A stretch of DNA of 64,000 nucleotides from Isoetes taiwanensis (taxonomy: Eukaryota > Streptophyta > Lycopodiopsida > Isoetales > Isoetaceae). This document shows, in pieces, positions 23,607 to 33,372 of this stretch. The notes below the pieces were generated by a model. That model was not told the origin of the DNA and made no database searches. It saw only the letters and a list, made by a program, of their open reading frames with translations. The stretch's first letter is position 1. Every line of letters begins with the position of its first letter. The position numbers and the translations under genes were made by a program. The stretch covers positions 558,001 to 622,000 of the forward strand of contig JAJEKV010000028.1 of the NCBI GenBank assembly GCA_021234155.1, read 5' to 3'.

Positions 23607-24231
23607 TTATTTTCTGTTATATGGGTTACATACCGCATTTGATATATTATTATCTTCAAACTACATGCCCATCTAAATTCTTTTGGTTTTAGGTTTTGAT
23701 ATGTTTTTCGCTCTTTTTTTTTGTTCTTTACGTTTAAGATATTTTGAACCTGTATATTCAATAAGTGCTAGCCGAAAAGCTTACTGACTTTTAATCAACA
23801 TCATGTTATGGTTTGAGCCTTTTTTGTGGCAAAATTACCAGTTGTAGTTGGAACATAGTTAAAGAACAACTAATGAGATTCACGATAGTGGCAGCAACCT
23901 TCTCTTTTGGACAGGATGCAGGGAATAACCTTCTCCTTGGTTATTGAAATTATTGAATTACTTTAAAGTTATTGAATTGATTACTTATGTGGAGCATGCG
24001 CTAGAGTTAACTATTGAGAGAAGACATTAGACAGGTCAATGTGATATGTTTGTGTCATTGGATTTTCATTTTATCTTCCTCAAACACCCTTTTTTTTGTT
24101 GGTAAGCTATTTATTTTTTATATATAAGAGAAAGTACAAGTACCCCTTAATAGGTAGGTAAAGATTTGAACGGACAAGTTATTTTCGCCTTATGCGGAGG
24201 TAACAAATACCCTACGTTCATCGACGGTGAC
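23607..24231. other. Spacer, no gene seen
   Basis: AT-rich sequence between two LINE 3' fragments; no coding feature recognised. Confidence 0.4.
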
Positions 24232-24893
24232 CATTTGGTCATTATCATGCCCACATAAATCCCACCTTGGCACCAGGGCCCCAAGCTTATTTGCTTGCTT
24301 CATTGTCCAGGAACAAGCTTGTAGCTATTGCATCAATTCGCACGGGGTCCCACAGGCTACGGATTGAGACAGGTAGATGGGAGCGACCGCAATTGCCGCG
24401 AGAAGCGAGACTATGTGCCTGTTGCCAGTTACATGTTATTGAAGATGAAAGCCATACTCTTCTGAGTTTCCCTGCTTTTGAGATAGTCCGGAATCATTTT
24501 TTGACCTTAGCATTCCATTCCACGCTTCCACAACTTCTCAGAGCACCATCTGTGCATGACTTGGCATTATACATACTTGAGGTTCTAGATAAACGTCTGC
24601 AATTACTGAGCCCTCAGTAGTCATTATCTCCGCTTGTCTAGTATCATCATTACTGCAAAGGTTTTTCCCTTGAAAACCTTTCGAGGCAGGGGTTTTTTAA
24701 TCCTAGTAGTAATGATTGTACTAGCCCATTGTATGGGTCTCATGACCTATTGGTCTCCGTGGACGTTAAAAAAACTATTCTATTCTATTCTATTCTATTC
24801 TATTCTATTCTATTCTATTCTATTCTATTCTATTCTATTCTATTCTATTCTATTCTATTCTATTCTATTCTATTCTATTCTATTCTATTCTTC
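24232..24893 (+). mobile_element. LINE family A fragment with long ATTCT tail
   Basis: 5'-truncated copy almost identical to 2066-2600 on the opposite strand. The frame at 24267-24620 reads LASLSRNKLVAIASIRTGSH, CACCQLHVIEDESHTLLSF (final Cys of the motif changed to Phe), and ends LQLLSPQ. The 3' UTR hairpin is at 24659-24703. The tail at about 24776-24892 is roughly 23 units of TTCTA, the longest in the window, in keeping with recent insertion. Confidence 0.9.
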
Positions 24894-25825
24894 ACCCATA
24901 GTAGTCAAAGCCAAAAGTGATTGAGCTTGCTATTGACATTCATCATACTAGTAGAAGGGTATAAAAAAATCCAATCCAGTTTTGTCATGACTCATGTTTG
25001 TGGGATTCTATATTGAAAGTACGTGACATGAATGGATGTACGATTTGACAACGAAAGCTCCTTTATAGCACTCTCATGTATGTAGAATAGGCAAGGTAAA
25101 GCTTAGAATTGCAAGGACCAAAAAAAGAAACATCCTACTACTTCCCAAATAGAGATGTGCTTACCATTTAAGGATGAGTATTCATACAATTTGTGTCTTC
25201 AGCTTTTGTAGCGGTTGTATCTCAACTACAAGAACAACCCTAAAGCATTCATTACAAACCACAAATACAATATCCATGATGTTCCCTTATTCCCTCCAAC
25301 CTACAATGCAATTTTCAAATTTGCAAGTCAACGACATGCTAATAAACACATAATTTTAATATGTGTTAATTTGTTGCCTCACATTAACATGCCATCGATA
25401 CTAGCAAATCATACATTATTTAGCTTTGCGTTCTTATATTTGTAGGTGGAAGGAAAAGCATTTGCAAGAGCCTTTGATTTCAAATTGAATTGAGTATGCT
25501 AATTGAACTTCGTTTCAATAAGCATGCTAGGTGCATGAGTTTGCTAGGTGGAGAATCTATATTCTAGTTCATTTCTCAGCTTCAAATATTTTTTAACGCA
25601 TCATTGAATAAATTGGTCTCGCAAAGCTCAAAACATTTGATCAAATTTCAATGCTTTAATTTGCTTCTCATCTTGGTACATAATGGTCAAAGAAATTAGT
25701 CTCTTCTCGACGGATAAAAAGTACACAACATTCTAGACCAACATGTTTAACATATACAACTTCTTATGATTCGTAATGTTGGACATCTACGTTCTGCAAC
25801 CCTGCCCTTCAACATAGACCCCATG
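24894..25825. other. Spacer, no gene seen
   Basis: AT-rich; a 76-codon open frame at 25215-25445 shows no family features. Part of this stretch may be interior of the Helitron that ends at 26137. Confidence 0.35.
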
Positions 25826-25944
25826 TTCTGTTTTTTGGGCTTCGGCCCTCTCTGTTTGTTCTGTTTGTTTGTCTCTATTTGTTCTGTTTGATTGGGTTCC
25901 GTGGACGTTAAAAATTTCTTCCTTCCTTCCTTCCTTCCTTCCTA
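25826..25944 (+). mobile_element. LINE/SINE 3' end related to family A, CTTCC tail and UUCG hairpin
   Basis: Contains GGGTTCCGTGGACGTTAAAA, the family A terminus, followed by a (CTTC/CCTT)n tail at 25917-25941. Upstream, in place of the usual 3' UTR stem, is GGGCTTCGGCCC (25839-25850), a hairpin closed by a UUCG tetraloop. No coding part is left, so it could be a SINE sharing the LINE terminus. Confidence 0.6.
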
Positions 25945-26109
25945 AGCCCTGCAACACCAATAGTTTCAGCGAAAATGCCTAAATTGCTATATATGTGGCG
26001 AGAATGCAAAACTTGTGCTCCATTGTTGCTCCTACAATCTTCAAATACAAATTTTCACGCCTCAAATCTTTTCTTAGTATTAAACAACCACCCTTCAAAT
26101 TGTTACTAG

Positions 26110-26137
26110 GCCCGGCAACGCCGGGCACCATAACTAG
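26110..26137 (+). mobile_element. Helitron 3' terminus
   Basis: Perfect hairpin GCCCGGC, AAC, GCCGGGC (26110-26126), a 7-nt gap, then CTAG (26134-26137) followed by T. A short GC hairpin a few bases before CTRR with insertion next to T is the hallmark of Helitron 3' ends. The 5' terminus (TC...) could not be located, so the extent of the element is unknown; it would lie to the left. Confidence 0.65.
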
Positions 26138-26289
26138 TATATTTAAAAGATTAAATTAATGTAGGAGTATAAGTGCATGGCTAAGCAAAACAAGGTGCTG
26201 CGCACGACGGATTGCCCTCCGGTGGCCCGAAAGTGTGTTTTCATGCTTCGTTTTTTTGGGTTGGATCTTGTTTGTTTTGTGTACGCAGG

Positions 26290-26490
26290 TTGTCAAGATA
26301 GCTCACTCGGCCCTTGATTACCTCCAGAAGTAGCAACAAAAATCCCATGTCTCATGGCACCGAATGCACCCAAAGCAATGCTATCGAGATAATAAAGCAT
26401 GACATCACCGCCAACGGACAATGAAATGATGTCCACTTCATCTTCAAAGGCCTAATCAAACGCTGCTGAAGTGCTCCTAAGATGTTTAAC
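26290..26490 (-). pseudogene. Subtilase (S8 protease) fragment, middle of catalytic domain
   Basis: On the - strand the frame reads AAFD-stop-AFEDEVDIISLSVGGD, then YYLDSIALGAFGAMRHGIFV, then ATSGGNQGPSELS. This matches the plant subtilase segment ADGVDVISLSLGG...AIGAFGAM..GVFV..SAGNSGP, containing the oxyanion-hole Asn (GGNQGP). A TAG stop interrupts it and a TGA ends it at 26293. The N-terminal part of a subtilase lies on the same strand at 35283-35550, so these are probably two remains of one gene separated by later insertions. Confidence 0.85.
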
Positions 26491-26736
26491 ACTTGAAATC
26501 AAACAGAGAAATAAGTGGGACTCAAATAATAAATATCTTTCTTTATAAAAATTTAGTAACAAGAATTTGTAACTCATAAACTCAGATTACAACTCAAACT
26601 ACGTAGGAATCTACGCATGACAACATCTATACTATCACTCGTGCTCCCCTCGCTCGACAGTCACGTAGCTACCAACTTAATCTGTAAGAAATAAGAATGA
26701 AGAGATGGGGGTTAGTCCAGGGAAGGACTAAGTGGG

Positions 26737-26741
26737 CAACC
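26737..26741. repeat. Target site duplication CAACC (left)
   Basis: CAACC precedes the TG of the left LTR (26742) and recurs right after the CA of the right LTR at 32536-32540. Confidence 0.95.
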
Positions 26742-28531
26742 TGTTGATCCAAAACCTGGCACCTGGACCAACCTCAGTGGAGCCTACATGGTTAGGACCT
26801 CCAGGTTGCTTAAGGCAACCAATCTTGGTGCAAAATTTGCAAGAAAAGGTCAATTACTTTATGATCCCTGACGAAAAATGAGGCAGTTTCACTCAGACAT
26901 GAATATCTCGAGATGTACTGATCCTTTTCAAATGAGTTTTGGAGAAGAAATCAGAAAAAAGTTGTGGTGATATGTGGGAAAAAACTTGGCTCAATTTGGA
27001 TCTGGAATGGCTGAGAAAATCGGGTTCAAAGTTGACAGAAAATCTGGCCAGTGCACTTCCCTGAGATAAAATGAGGTCTGCACACTCAAATGATGATATC
27101 TCGAGATTTACTGATCCTTTTTATATGGTTCTTGAAATGACTATCAGAAAACAGTTGTAGGCACATGTGGAAAAAAACTTGGCATGATTTGGAACTGGTA
27201 TGAGGGAGAAAAAAGGAATTCAAAGTCGATCAAAAATTCTGTCAGTGAACTGTCACGTAAAAACAAAGAAGCAAATTTTTGTATCTTGAGTTCTATAAGG
27301 TATTTTTGCATGGTTTCAATTGTCACAGGTCTGAATAGAGCCTAAAAGCATGTGCAAAAGATAAAATAGTAGTTTGAATCACGAAAAATGTTTCTGTAAC
27401 AATGTTTTGGTGGCAAAAAGTTGCAGAAATAATGAAAGATCAAATTTTCAAACTTGACAGGGGATTTTCATTGATGTATCAATCAAATAATCATAATAAT
27501 ACTGTGTTCATGCTATTCACGCAATAAACTCAGTTAAAAAATCTTGGGAAAATAATTTATGGAAGAATATTAGCCATGAATCATTGCCAATGGCTAAGGA
27601 ATGCTCAGATAGCTTGGAGATCATCAAGAAATCATGCCTTCGCAATGGTAATGGACGGCTTCAATACCTCTCGGGCCTTCAAACTTCGTAGATGTTTCCC
27701 ATGTATTTATTCTTAGCATTAACGGTTCCAGAATATTAGGTCTTAAATTTAGGCTTGTTGGGTAGATAATGTGTGGGAATCCAAGAATAGATAGGTTGCA
27801 GAGCTCATGGCATCGATTCAGCGTGATTCAAGCTAAGTTCCATGGGATAGGGTTCGTGGCTTATTTCCACGATACGGTGGCTGAGTATTTTCATATGTAT
27901 TTGCCACTGTATATCCGTATTTATGCATTATTCCAATGGTTTTCAAGGTTGAATAATCGAAAATAAGGGAGGATTGGCATTTTAAACAAGGCTACCACCA
28001 TAGAATTTTGAACACAAGTTTTAGCTTGGTGGGTTTTGTGAATCCCCAAATTTTCATAAGGCTTGGGCTATATGGGGTGTTGATCCAAGGCATGGATTCC
28101 CTTCAATGTAGCAAGAGACCAATATATGAAACACACGAGAGCCATGGTAGGAAGTAATATAAATGGCAAAAATGAAGGTGGCAATGAAAATGAAAGGAAA
28201 ATGGAAGCTCCTTAGTGAAAGTACGGATGTAAGGGTTAAAAAATGGGAACATGGTTATAAGGGGTATTTGGCAACAATGGCTAAGAACTTGAGATATAAA
28301 TACCATGGAATCTTCCAAACTTCAACTATAATGACTTCCAATCTTTAAAAAACATCTTCCAATCTTTAGTCAACCCAGAGTCTTCTAGTGCATAGTTTGA
28401 CTTCAAAATAAGTTCTCTTTTCCCACATTTGACTTCAACATCAATGTCCCCTATCAAGGTCTTCCAAACTTTGACCTAATCTTCAAGCATAAACCAATGA
28501 TTAGTATGTATGTTGCCCTTTGGGGGCAACA
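26742..28531 (-). repeat. LTR of the gag-only element (3' LTR in element orientation)
   Basis: 1790 bp, nearly identical to 30741-32535. Differences include CTGCCAG-type versus CGG changes near 27045 and 31045 and single-base indels near 27510, 27610 and 27790. Short open frames within it recur in the other LTR and are not genes. Confidence 0.95.
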
Positions 28532-28599
28532 TCTCGCCAAAACAAGAAAATGGCTGGTCCCCTCAGCCATAGAATATCTAAATGAGCAATCCAGAGGGG

Positions 28600-28840
28600 T
28601 CTTCAACATAAACCAATGCTTCTGAGTGAAAATGTGATAGAAGAGATGTGTGAAAATGAAGGTGGAGTGTATGTATGATGGAATGAGTATGAGTGTGGTG
28701 GAGATGTAATGTGAATGAAATGTGGATGATGGAGTAAGTGGAGAAGTGAAGTGCATGATGAGTATGGGATGGAAGATATGGAATGTGAGTGTGCAAATGA
28801 AGTGAGAAGTGTGTGAGTGTGATGTGAACTCGCCAAAACA
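28600..28840. repeat. Purine/GT-rich low-complexity block between short direct repeats
   Basis: The + strand is almost free of C across about 28610-28830. The block is bracketed by two copies of a CTCGCCAAAACAAGAAAA segment (28532-28550 and 28829-28847) followed by TGGCTGGTC, so it looks like a duplication-flanked insertion within the element. Next to the left LTR no convincing polypurine tract other than GGCGAGA (- strand) is seen. Confidence 0.6.
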
Positions 28841-28935
28841 AGAAAAATGGCTGGTCTTCTCAGCCATAAACATGCTAATGTAATGTCAAGGAGCAATGCC
28901 TTGCCTTGGACTACATTTTTGGATGGATGCATGCT

Positions 28936-30402
28936 TCAACCAACTCCAATTCTATCAAGTAAGCATCTTCCAAATAGGAGAATGCTCAAAGCATGTAATA
29001 ACAGCAAAAAGTGTGGCCAAAGAACAAGCCACAATCCAACAAGCTGCTCAAATATGACTGCACTAGCATACCAATGTGGCAAATCTGATGTAATGTAATA
29101 GAACTTGCTAAACTGACATATCCCAGCTAACTTATTGATCCCAAATGGTGCAAACAAACCTGTAGGAACATCTTTGGCTGCTGCATTATACTGAGATAAA
29201 GTGCTGCTCATGTCCAATATCCCATCTTCTATCACATAGTCATGCTCAAATTTACTCAACTCTTTTACACTTCCATGCTCAAACATGCAAGGAAGTAGTT
29301 TTCTTTGATTCTTAGACTTCTTTGGACTGTCACAACGCTGAAACTCAGGTCTGAACCATTCTATGCACACTTCATTCATCAAACCATCAAAAATTAGCAA
29401 TTCTAGCTCACAATGTGGTGCCAAATCATCAAAGAAAACAAATTTCTCCTTTTGAGGCATGTAAAGATCATGCTCACCTGTATTTTCAGCTGGTATACAT
29501 GTCCCAAATCTGAAATTCTCATAAAAAGGGCTGCTGTCATGACTGTCACTAAATTCAAGAGCATGTAACATATCTTTAGAGTGCTCAAATGCTAAAGTAT
29601 CAATGCTTTCCACTTCTAAATCACATAATAATGGTTCACCATCTTCTAAAAATGCTTCACATGTATGAAAACTCTCAAACTCAGGGCTGATCATGCATCT
29701 ATCACTCTCTTTCTCATGACAATGCTCAAACTCATCAATTCCATATAAAAGAACTTGCTCACACTCTTCAATCATGTGGGATGTGATTATATTTACCTCA
29801 TTGGACTTCAAGCTTGCTGATAAAGGTACATACTCCAAGGTTTCATGGCTGGCCTCATGTGTTACATAACCAAAACATTCAAATCTTGGACTGTCATGGC
29901 TGATTTCGTGTGAACCATCATCAAAGCATTCAAGTTTTGGACTATTATGATAGTTAACATGCTCTAACTGCTGTAATTTCTCATTTTCACATGCAAGAAC
30001 ATGGCAACATTCCTCAAGCATAGTAGAAGTATGCAAATTTACCTTCTCAAACTTCAAACTTACTGCTGGAACTTTATTTTCGGATTTGGCATGATCAAGA
30101 AAATATTTTGGAATGCTACACCTCTCATCCAAATACTTTAGGAGATAATATACTTCAACAGACTTCTCAAAAGCTTCATAAATGGAATCAAAAGTACCTT
30201 TTGCTTGGAGCTTACGTATCTTCTTGTAAACTGGAAAACATGGCTTGAGACCTCGCACAAAAAAATGGATTAGGTGGCTGCTGGCTGGTAGCTCCAAGTT
30301 TCTCTTCTTGCACCTAAGAATATATAAGCACACTCTCTCCACATAATGAGGTACACTTTCCTTCTCTTCTATTCTCAAAGTATATAGTTGCTCAATCAAC
30401 AT
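28936..30402 (-). CDS. Gag C-terminal part fused to a long acidic region with a hydrophobic tail (element-encoded)
   Basis: 488-aa frame on the - strand. The first ~90 residues (MLIEQLYTLRIEEKESVPHY, RVCLYILRCKKRNLELP, HFFVRGLKPCFPVYKKIRK) resemble the second half of a plant retrotransposon gag domain. Residues ~110-410 are rich in E, C, F and H with loosely repeated units such as SPEFESFHTCEAF, FECFGYVTHEASHE and LECFDDGSHEISHD; I know no family for them. The last ~50 residues are strongly hydrophobic (EQLVGLWLVLWPHFLLLLHA, then LSILLFGRC), consistent with a membrane segment. An upstream stop near 30420 and a frame change separate it from the gag N-terminus, so expression as one protein is doubtful. 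Confidence 0.6.
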   Translation of the reverse strand: MLIEQLYTLRIEEKESVPHYVERVCLYILRCKKRNLELPASSHLIHFFVRGLKPCFPVYKKIRKLQAKGTFDSIYEAFEKSVEVYYLLKYLDERCSIPKYFLDHAKSENKVPAVSLKFEKVNLHTSTMLEECCHVLACENEKLQQLEHVNYHNSPKLECFDDGSHEISHDSPRFECFGYVTHEASHETLEYVPLSASLKSNEVNIITSHMIEECEQVLLYGIDEFEHCHEKESDRCMISPEFESFHTCEAFLEDGEPLLCDLEVESIDTLAFEHSKDMLHALEFSDSHDSSPFYENFRFGTCIPAENTGEHDLYMPQKEKFVFFDDLAPHCELELLIFDGLMNEVCIEWFRPEFQRCDSPKKSKNQRKLLPCMFEHGSVKELSKFEHDYVIEDGILDMSSTLSQYNAAAKDVPTGLFAPFGINKLAGICQFSKFYYITSDLPHWYASAVIFEQLVGLWLVLWPHFLLLLHALSILLFGRCLLDRIGVG

Positions 30403-30445
30403 CTCATCCGTGAAGAGGTGCTAAATCTTTGGACAAAAGTATGGA

Positions 30446-30694
30446 TCAAAACTCGACCACTCGATTCGTTCCACAACCATAATTCTGCTCAAACAAGAAC
30501 CATCCTTCAGCTTCACTTTCCATACATCTTCCAAAGACTACACATTTTTCCCCTTTCTTATAACCATACTCATCATAGTATTTCTCAAATTGTACCAAAA
30601 AATTCTCTGGATCTTTTGAGCCATCAAAGATTGGTAAAGGAATAGGAATACATACTTCAATCTGAAAAGGTGGACCTTGATTGTGAAAAGCCAT
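30446..30694 (-). pseudogene. Gag N-terminal part of the same element
   Basis: Begins MAFHNQGPPFQIEVCIPIPL just inside the element after the primer site, then PIFDGSKDPENFLVQFEKYY and KKGEKCVVFGRCMESEAEGW, the typical opening of Retrotrans_gag proteins (FDG..DPE.FL..FE.Y). The frame ends at 30446; the continuation is in the 28936-30402 frame after a frameshift. The open frame extends upstream to 30751, into the LTR, but the Met at 30694 fits the element layout better. Confidence 0.75.
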
Positions 30695-30719
30695 TCGAGT
30701 AATCTCTACCAGGGGAGAG

Positions 30720-30737
30720 ATCTCGGTAGGACCTCCA
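30720..30737 (-). promoter_or_regulatory. Primer binding site, tRNA-Gln type
   Basis: The + strand reads ATCTCGGTAGGACCTCCA, three bases from the LTR. This matches the 3' end of plant tRNA-Gln (TCTCGGTGGGACCT plus CCA as I recall it) with one difference. It fixes transcription from right to left. Confidence 0.7.
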
Positions 30738-30740
30738 AAA

Positions 30741-32535
30741 TGTTGATCCAAAACCTGGCACCTGGACCAACCTCAGTGGAGCCTACATGGTTAGGACCTC
30801 CAGGTTGCTTAAGGCAACCAATCTTGGTGCAAAATTTGCAAGAAAAGGTCAATTACTTTATGATCCCTGACGAAAAATGAGGCAGTTTCACTCAGACATG
30901 AATATCTCGAGATGTACTGATCCTTTTCAAATGAGTTTTGGAGAAGAAATCAGAAAAAAGTTGTGGTGATATGTGGGAAAAAACTTGGCTCAATTTGGAT
31001 CTGGAATGGCTGAGAAAATCGGGTTCAAAGTTGACAGAAAATCTGGCGGTGCACTTCCCCGAGATAAAATGAGGTCTGCACACTCAAATGATGATATCTC
31101 GAGATTTACTGATCCTTTTTATATGGTTCTTGAAATGACTATCAGAAAAACAGTTGTAGGCACATGTGGAAAAAAAAAAAAAACTTGGCATGATTTGGAA
31201 CTGGTATGAGGGAGAAAAAGGAATTCAAAGTCGATCAAAAATTCTCGCCGCTGAACTGTCACGTAAAAAACAAAGAAGCAAATTTTTGTATCTTGAGTTC
31301 TATAAGGTATTTTTGCATGGTTTCAATTGTCACAGGTCTGAATAGAGCCTAAAAGCATGTGCAAAAGATAAAATAGTAGTTTGAATCACGAAAAATGTTT
31401 TCAGAACAATGTTTTGGTGGCAAAAAGTTGCGTAAATAATGAAAGATCAAATTTTCAAACTTGACAGGGGATTTTCATTGATGTATCAATCAAATAATCA
31501 TAATAATATCGTGTTCATGCTATTCACGCTAATAAACTCAGTTAAAAAATCTTGGGAAAATAATTTATGGAAGAATATTAGCCATGAATCATTGCCAATG
31601 GCTAAGGAATGCTCGATAGCTTGGAGATCATCAAGAAATCATGCCTTTGCAATGGTAATGGACGCCTTCAATACCTACGGGCCTTGAAACTTACGTAGAT
31701 GTTTCCCATGTATTTATTCTTAGCATTAACGGTTCAGAATATTAGGTCTTAAATTTAGGCTTGTTGGGTAGATAATGTGGGAATCCAAGAATAGATAGGT
31801 TCGCGAGCTCATGGCATCGATTCAGCGTGATTCAAGCTAAGTTCCATGGGATAGGGTTCGTGGCTTATTTCCACGATACGGTGGCTGAGTATTTTCATAT
31901 GTATTTGCCACCGGATATCCGTATTTATGCATTATTCCAATGGTTTTCAAGGTTGAATAATCGAAAATAAGGGAGGATTGGCATTTTAAACAAGGCTACC
32001 ACCATAGAATTTTGAACACAAGTTTTAGCTTGGTGGGTTTTGTGAATCCCCAAATTTTCATAAGGCTTGGGCTATATGGGGTGTTGACCCAAGGCATGGA
32101 TTCCCTTCAATGTAGCAAGAGACCAATATATGAAACACACGAGAGCCATGGTAGGAAGTAATATAAATGGCAAAAATGAAGGTGGCAATGAAAATGAAAG
32201 GAAAATGGAAGCTCCTTAGTGAAAGTACGGATGTAAGGGTTAAAAAATGGGAACATGGTTATAAGGGGTATTTGGCAACAATGGCTAAGAACTTGAGATA
32301 TAAATACCATGGAATCTTCCAAACTTCAACTATAATGACTTCCAATCTTTAAAAAACATCTTCCAATCTTTAGTCAACCCAGAGTCTTCTAGTGCATAGT
32401 TTGACTTCAAAATAAGTTCTCTTTTCCCACATTTGACTTCAACATCAATGTCCCCTATCAAGGTCTTCCAAACTTTGACCTAATCTTCAAGCATAAACCA
32501 ATGATTAGTATGTATGTTGCCCTTTGGGGGCAACA
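30741..32535 (-). repeat. LTR of the gag-only element (5' LTR in element orientation)
   Basis: 1795 bp, partner of 26742-28531. It contains an A run at about 31171-31183 absent from the other copy and retains more CG dinucleotides (for example CTCGCCGC near 31245 versus CTGTCAG near 27240). Followed by TSD CAACC at 32536-32540. Confidence 0.95.
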
Positions 32536-32540
32536 CAACC

Positions 32541-32878
32541 ATCACCTAGGTCCAAATAATCTGAAAAGAAGCACAACATCACAACACAATTTTCATCAGT
32601 TGATATTATCCAGGGATGATCAATCCCTCGCCCGGGCTCGCATGTATATCGTTCGCGACACGAATATACGTTCACATACCAATCACCTGGTATGCACGTT
32701 GCTCATCTGCTCAAGCCCTCCAACAACGATGAAGGGGCGGGTTCATTCAAGCAGTTAAGCCATATCTTATTACCATTTCACTTCGATAACTTAAAATTAA
32801 AACAACAAGAACATAATGAAAGAAAACACTTAAACAACCATTATTTATAAACAAAGAACTCCTTAGGCTCATTGTAAT
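32541..32878. other. Right flank of the gag-only element
   Basis: No gene seen. Before insertion this joined directly to the sequence ending at 26736, so 26510-26736 plus 32541-32878 is one pre-insertion sequence, possibly another repeat. Confidence 0.4.
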
Positions 32879-33372
32879 TTAATTTAATTTAATTGTATTA
32901 TCAAGCCATTTAGGCCCCCAGGCCTCTCTGGCAAATATGTACAGTGTTAAGCGCTCATCTTAGATCAACACATGCATCAAAGTCTGACATAATATCAAAT
33001 AACAGAATTATATTTCTTGTCCTTGAGCAAAAGAAAGAGGATACTCTGTCTTCAATGTTTGATGTAATTTTCTCCACAATTTGTTCAGAACCACTATAAT
33101 CAGTTTGATGATCGAATTCTATTTCATCAATTTTATCTTTTAATTCTTTTATGTTCTGTTTCAGATCGGATATCTCCTGCCTTGCTGCTTTTACATCTGT
33201 CTCAGACTGTGTTAATTTCTGTTGTAGGCTCCCTAATTCCTTTCGGGTTGCTTTTACTTCCTCCTTTGTCTCCTTCATTTCCAGTAAGAGTTGCCGAATC
33301 AAGCCAAGGAGTTCCCCTTGATCGAACTTAATGGCTGCTGCTTGAATTATGCTTCTAGGATATAGAACCATG
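32879..33372 (-). mobile_element. Coiled-coil ORF unit with LINE family B 3' end and TTTAA tail
   Basis: A 138-aa frame on the - strand (32955-33371) is a long heptad coiled coil: LLLEMKETKEEVKATRKELG, LQQKLTQSETDVKAARQEI, LKQNIKELKDKIDEIEFD. Right after its stop come ATTATCAAGCCATTTAGGCC and CCCAGGCCTCTCTGGCAAA (in + text), the terminal sequence of LINE family B at 9362-9410, then an (AATTT)n tail at 32879-32899. So the coding unit was mobilised as a LINE-type retrosequence. It may be a LINE ORF1-like protein, a 3'-end-sharing non-autonomous element, or a host transcript captured by template switching. The frame is intact. Confidence 0.65.

Larger units (their letters stand above)
26742..32535 (-). 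mobile_element. Gag-only LTR retrotransposon (TR-GAG-like), complete ends
   Basis: 5794 bp with LTRs at 26742-28531 and 30741-32535, both starting TGTTG and ending CAACA, and TSD CAACC. Orientation is - strand: a primer site adjoins the right LTR (30720-30737) and the coding frame is on -. The interior (28532-30740) carries only a gag-like region and an attached long ORF; there is no protease, RT, RNase H or integrase. This is the TR-GAG type of non-autonomous element. The LTRs differ by a modest number of substitutions and 1-2 bp indels, many at CG sites, so this insertion is older than the LARD at 3.5-7.7 kb. It separates subtilase remnants. Confidence 0.9.

Noticed and set aside
24776-24892. 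Long ATTCT array as an independent satellite or CRISPR-like array
   Set aside because: Directly follows the conserved LINE terminus, with no spacers; it is the LINE tail.
28103-28348. Open frames repeated at 28.1-28.3 kb and 32.1-32.35 kb as a duplicated gene
   Set aside because: They lie at the same position in the two LTRs of the gag-only element and on opposite strands of each other; not coding.
28600-28840. Histidine/threonine/serine-rich open frames on the - strand (HTHSLHLH type)
   Set aside because: Arise from a C-poor, GT/GA-rich low-complexity block; several frames are open at once.
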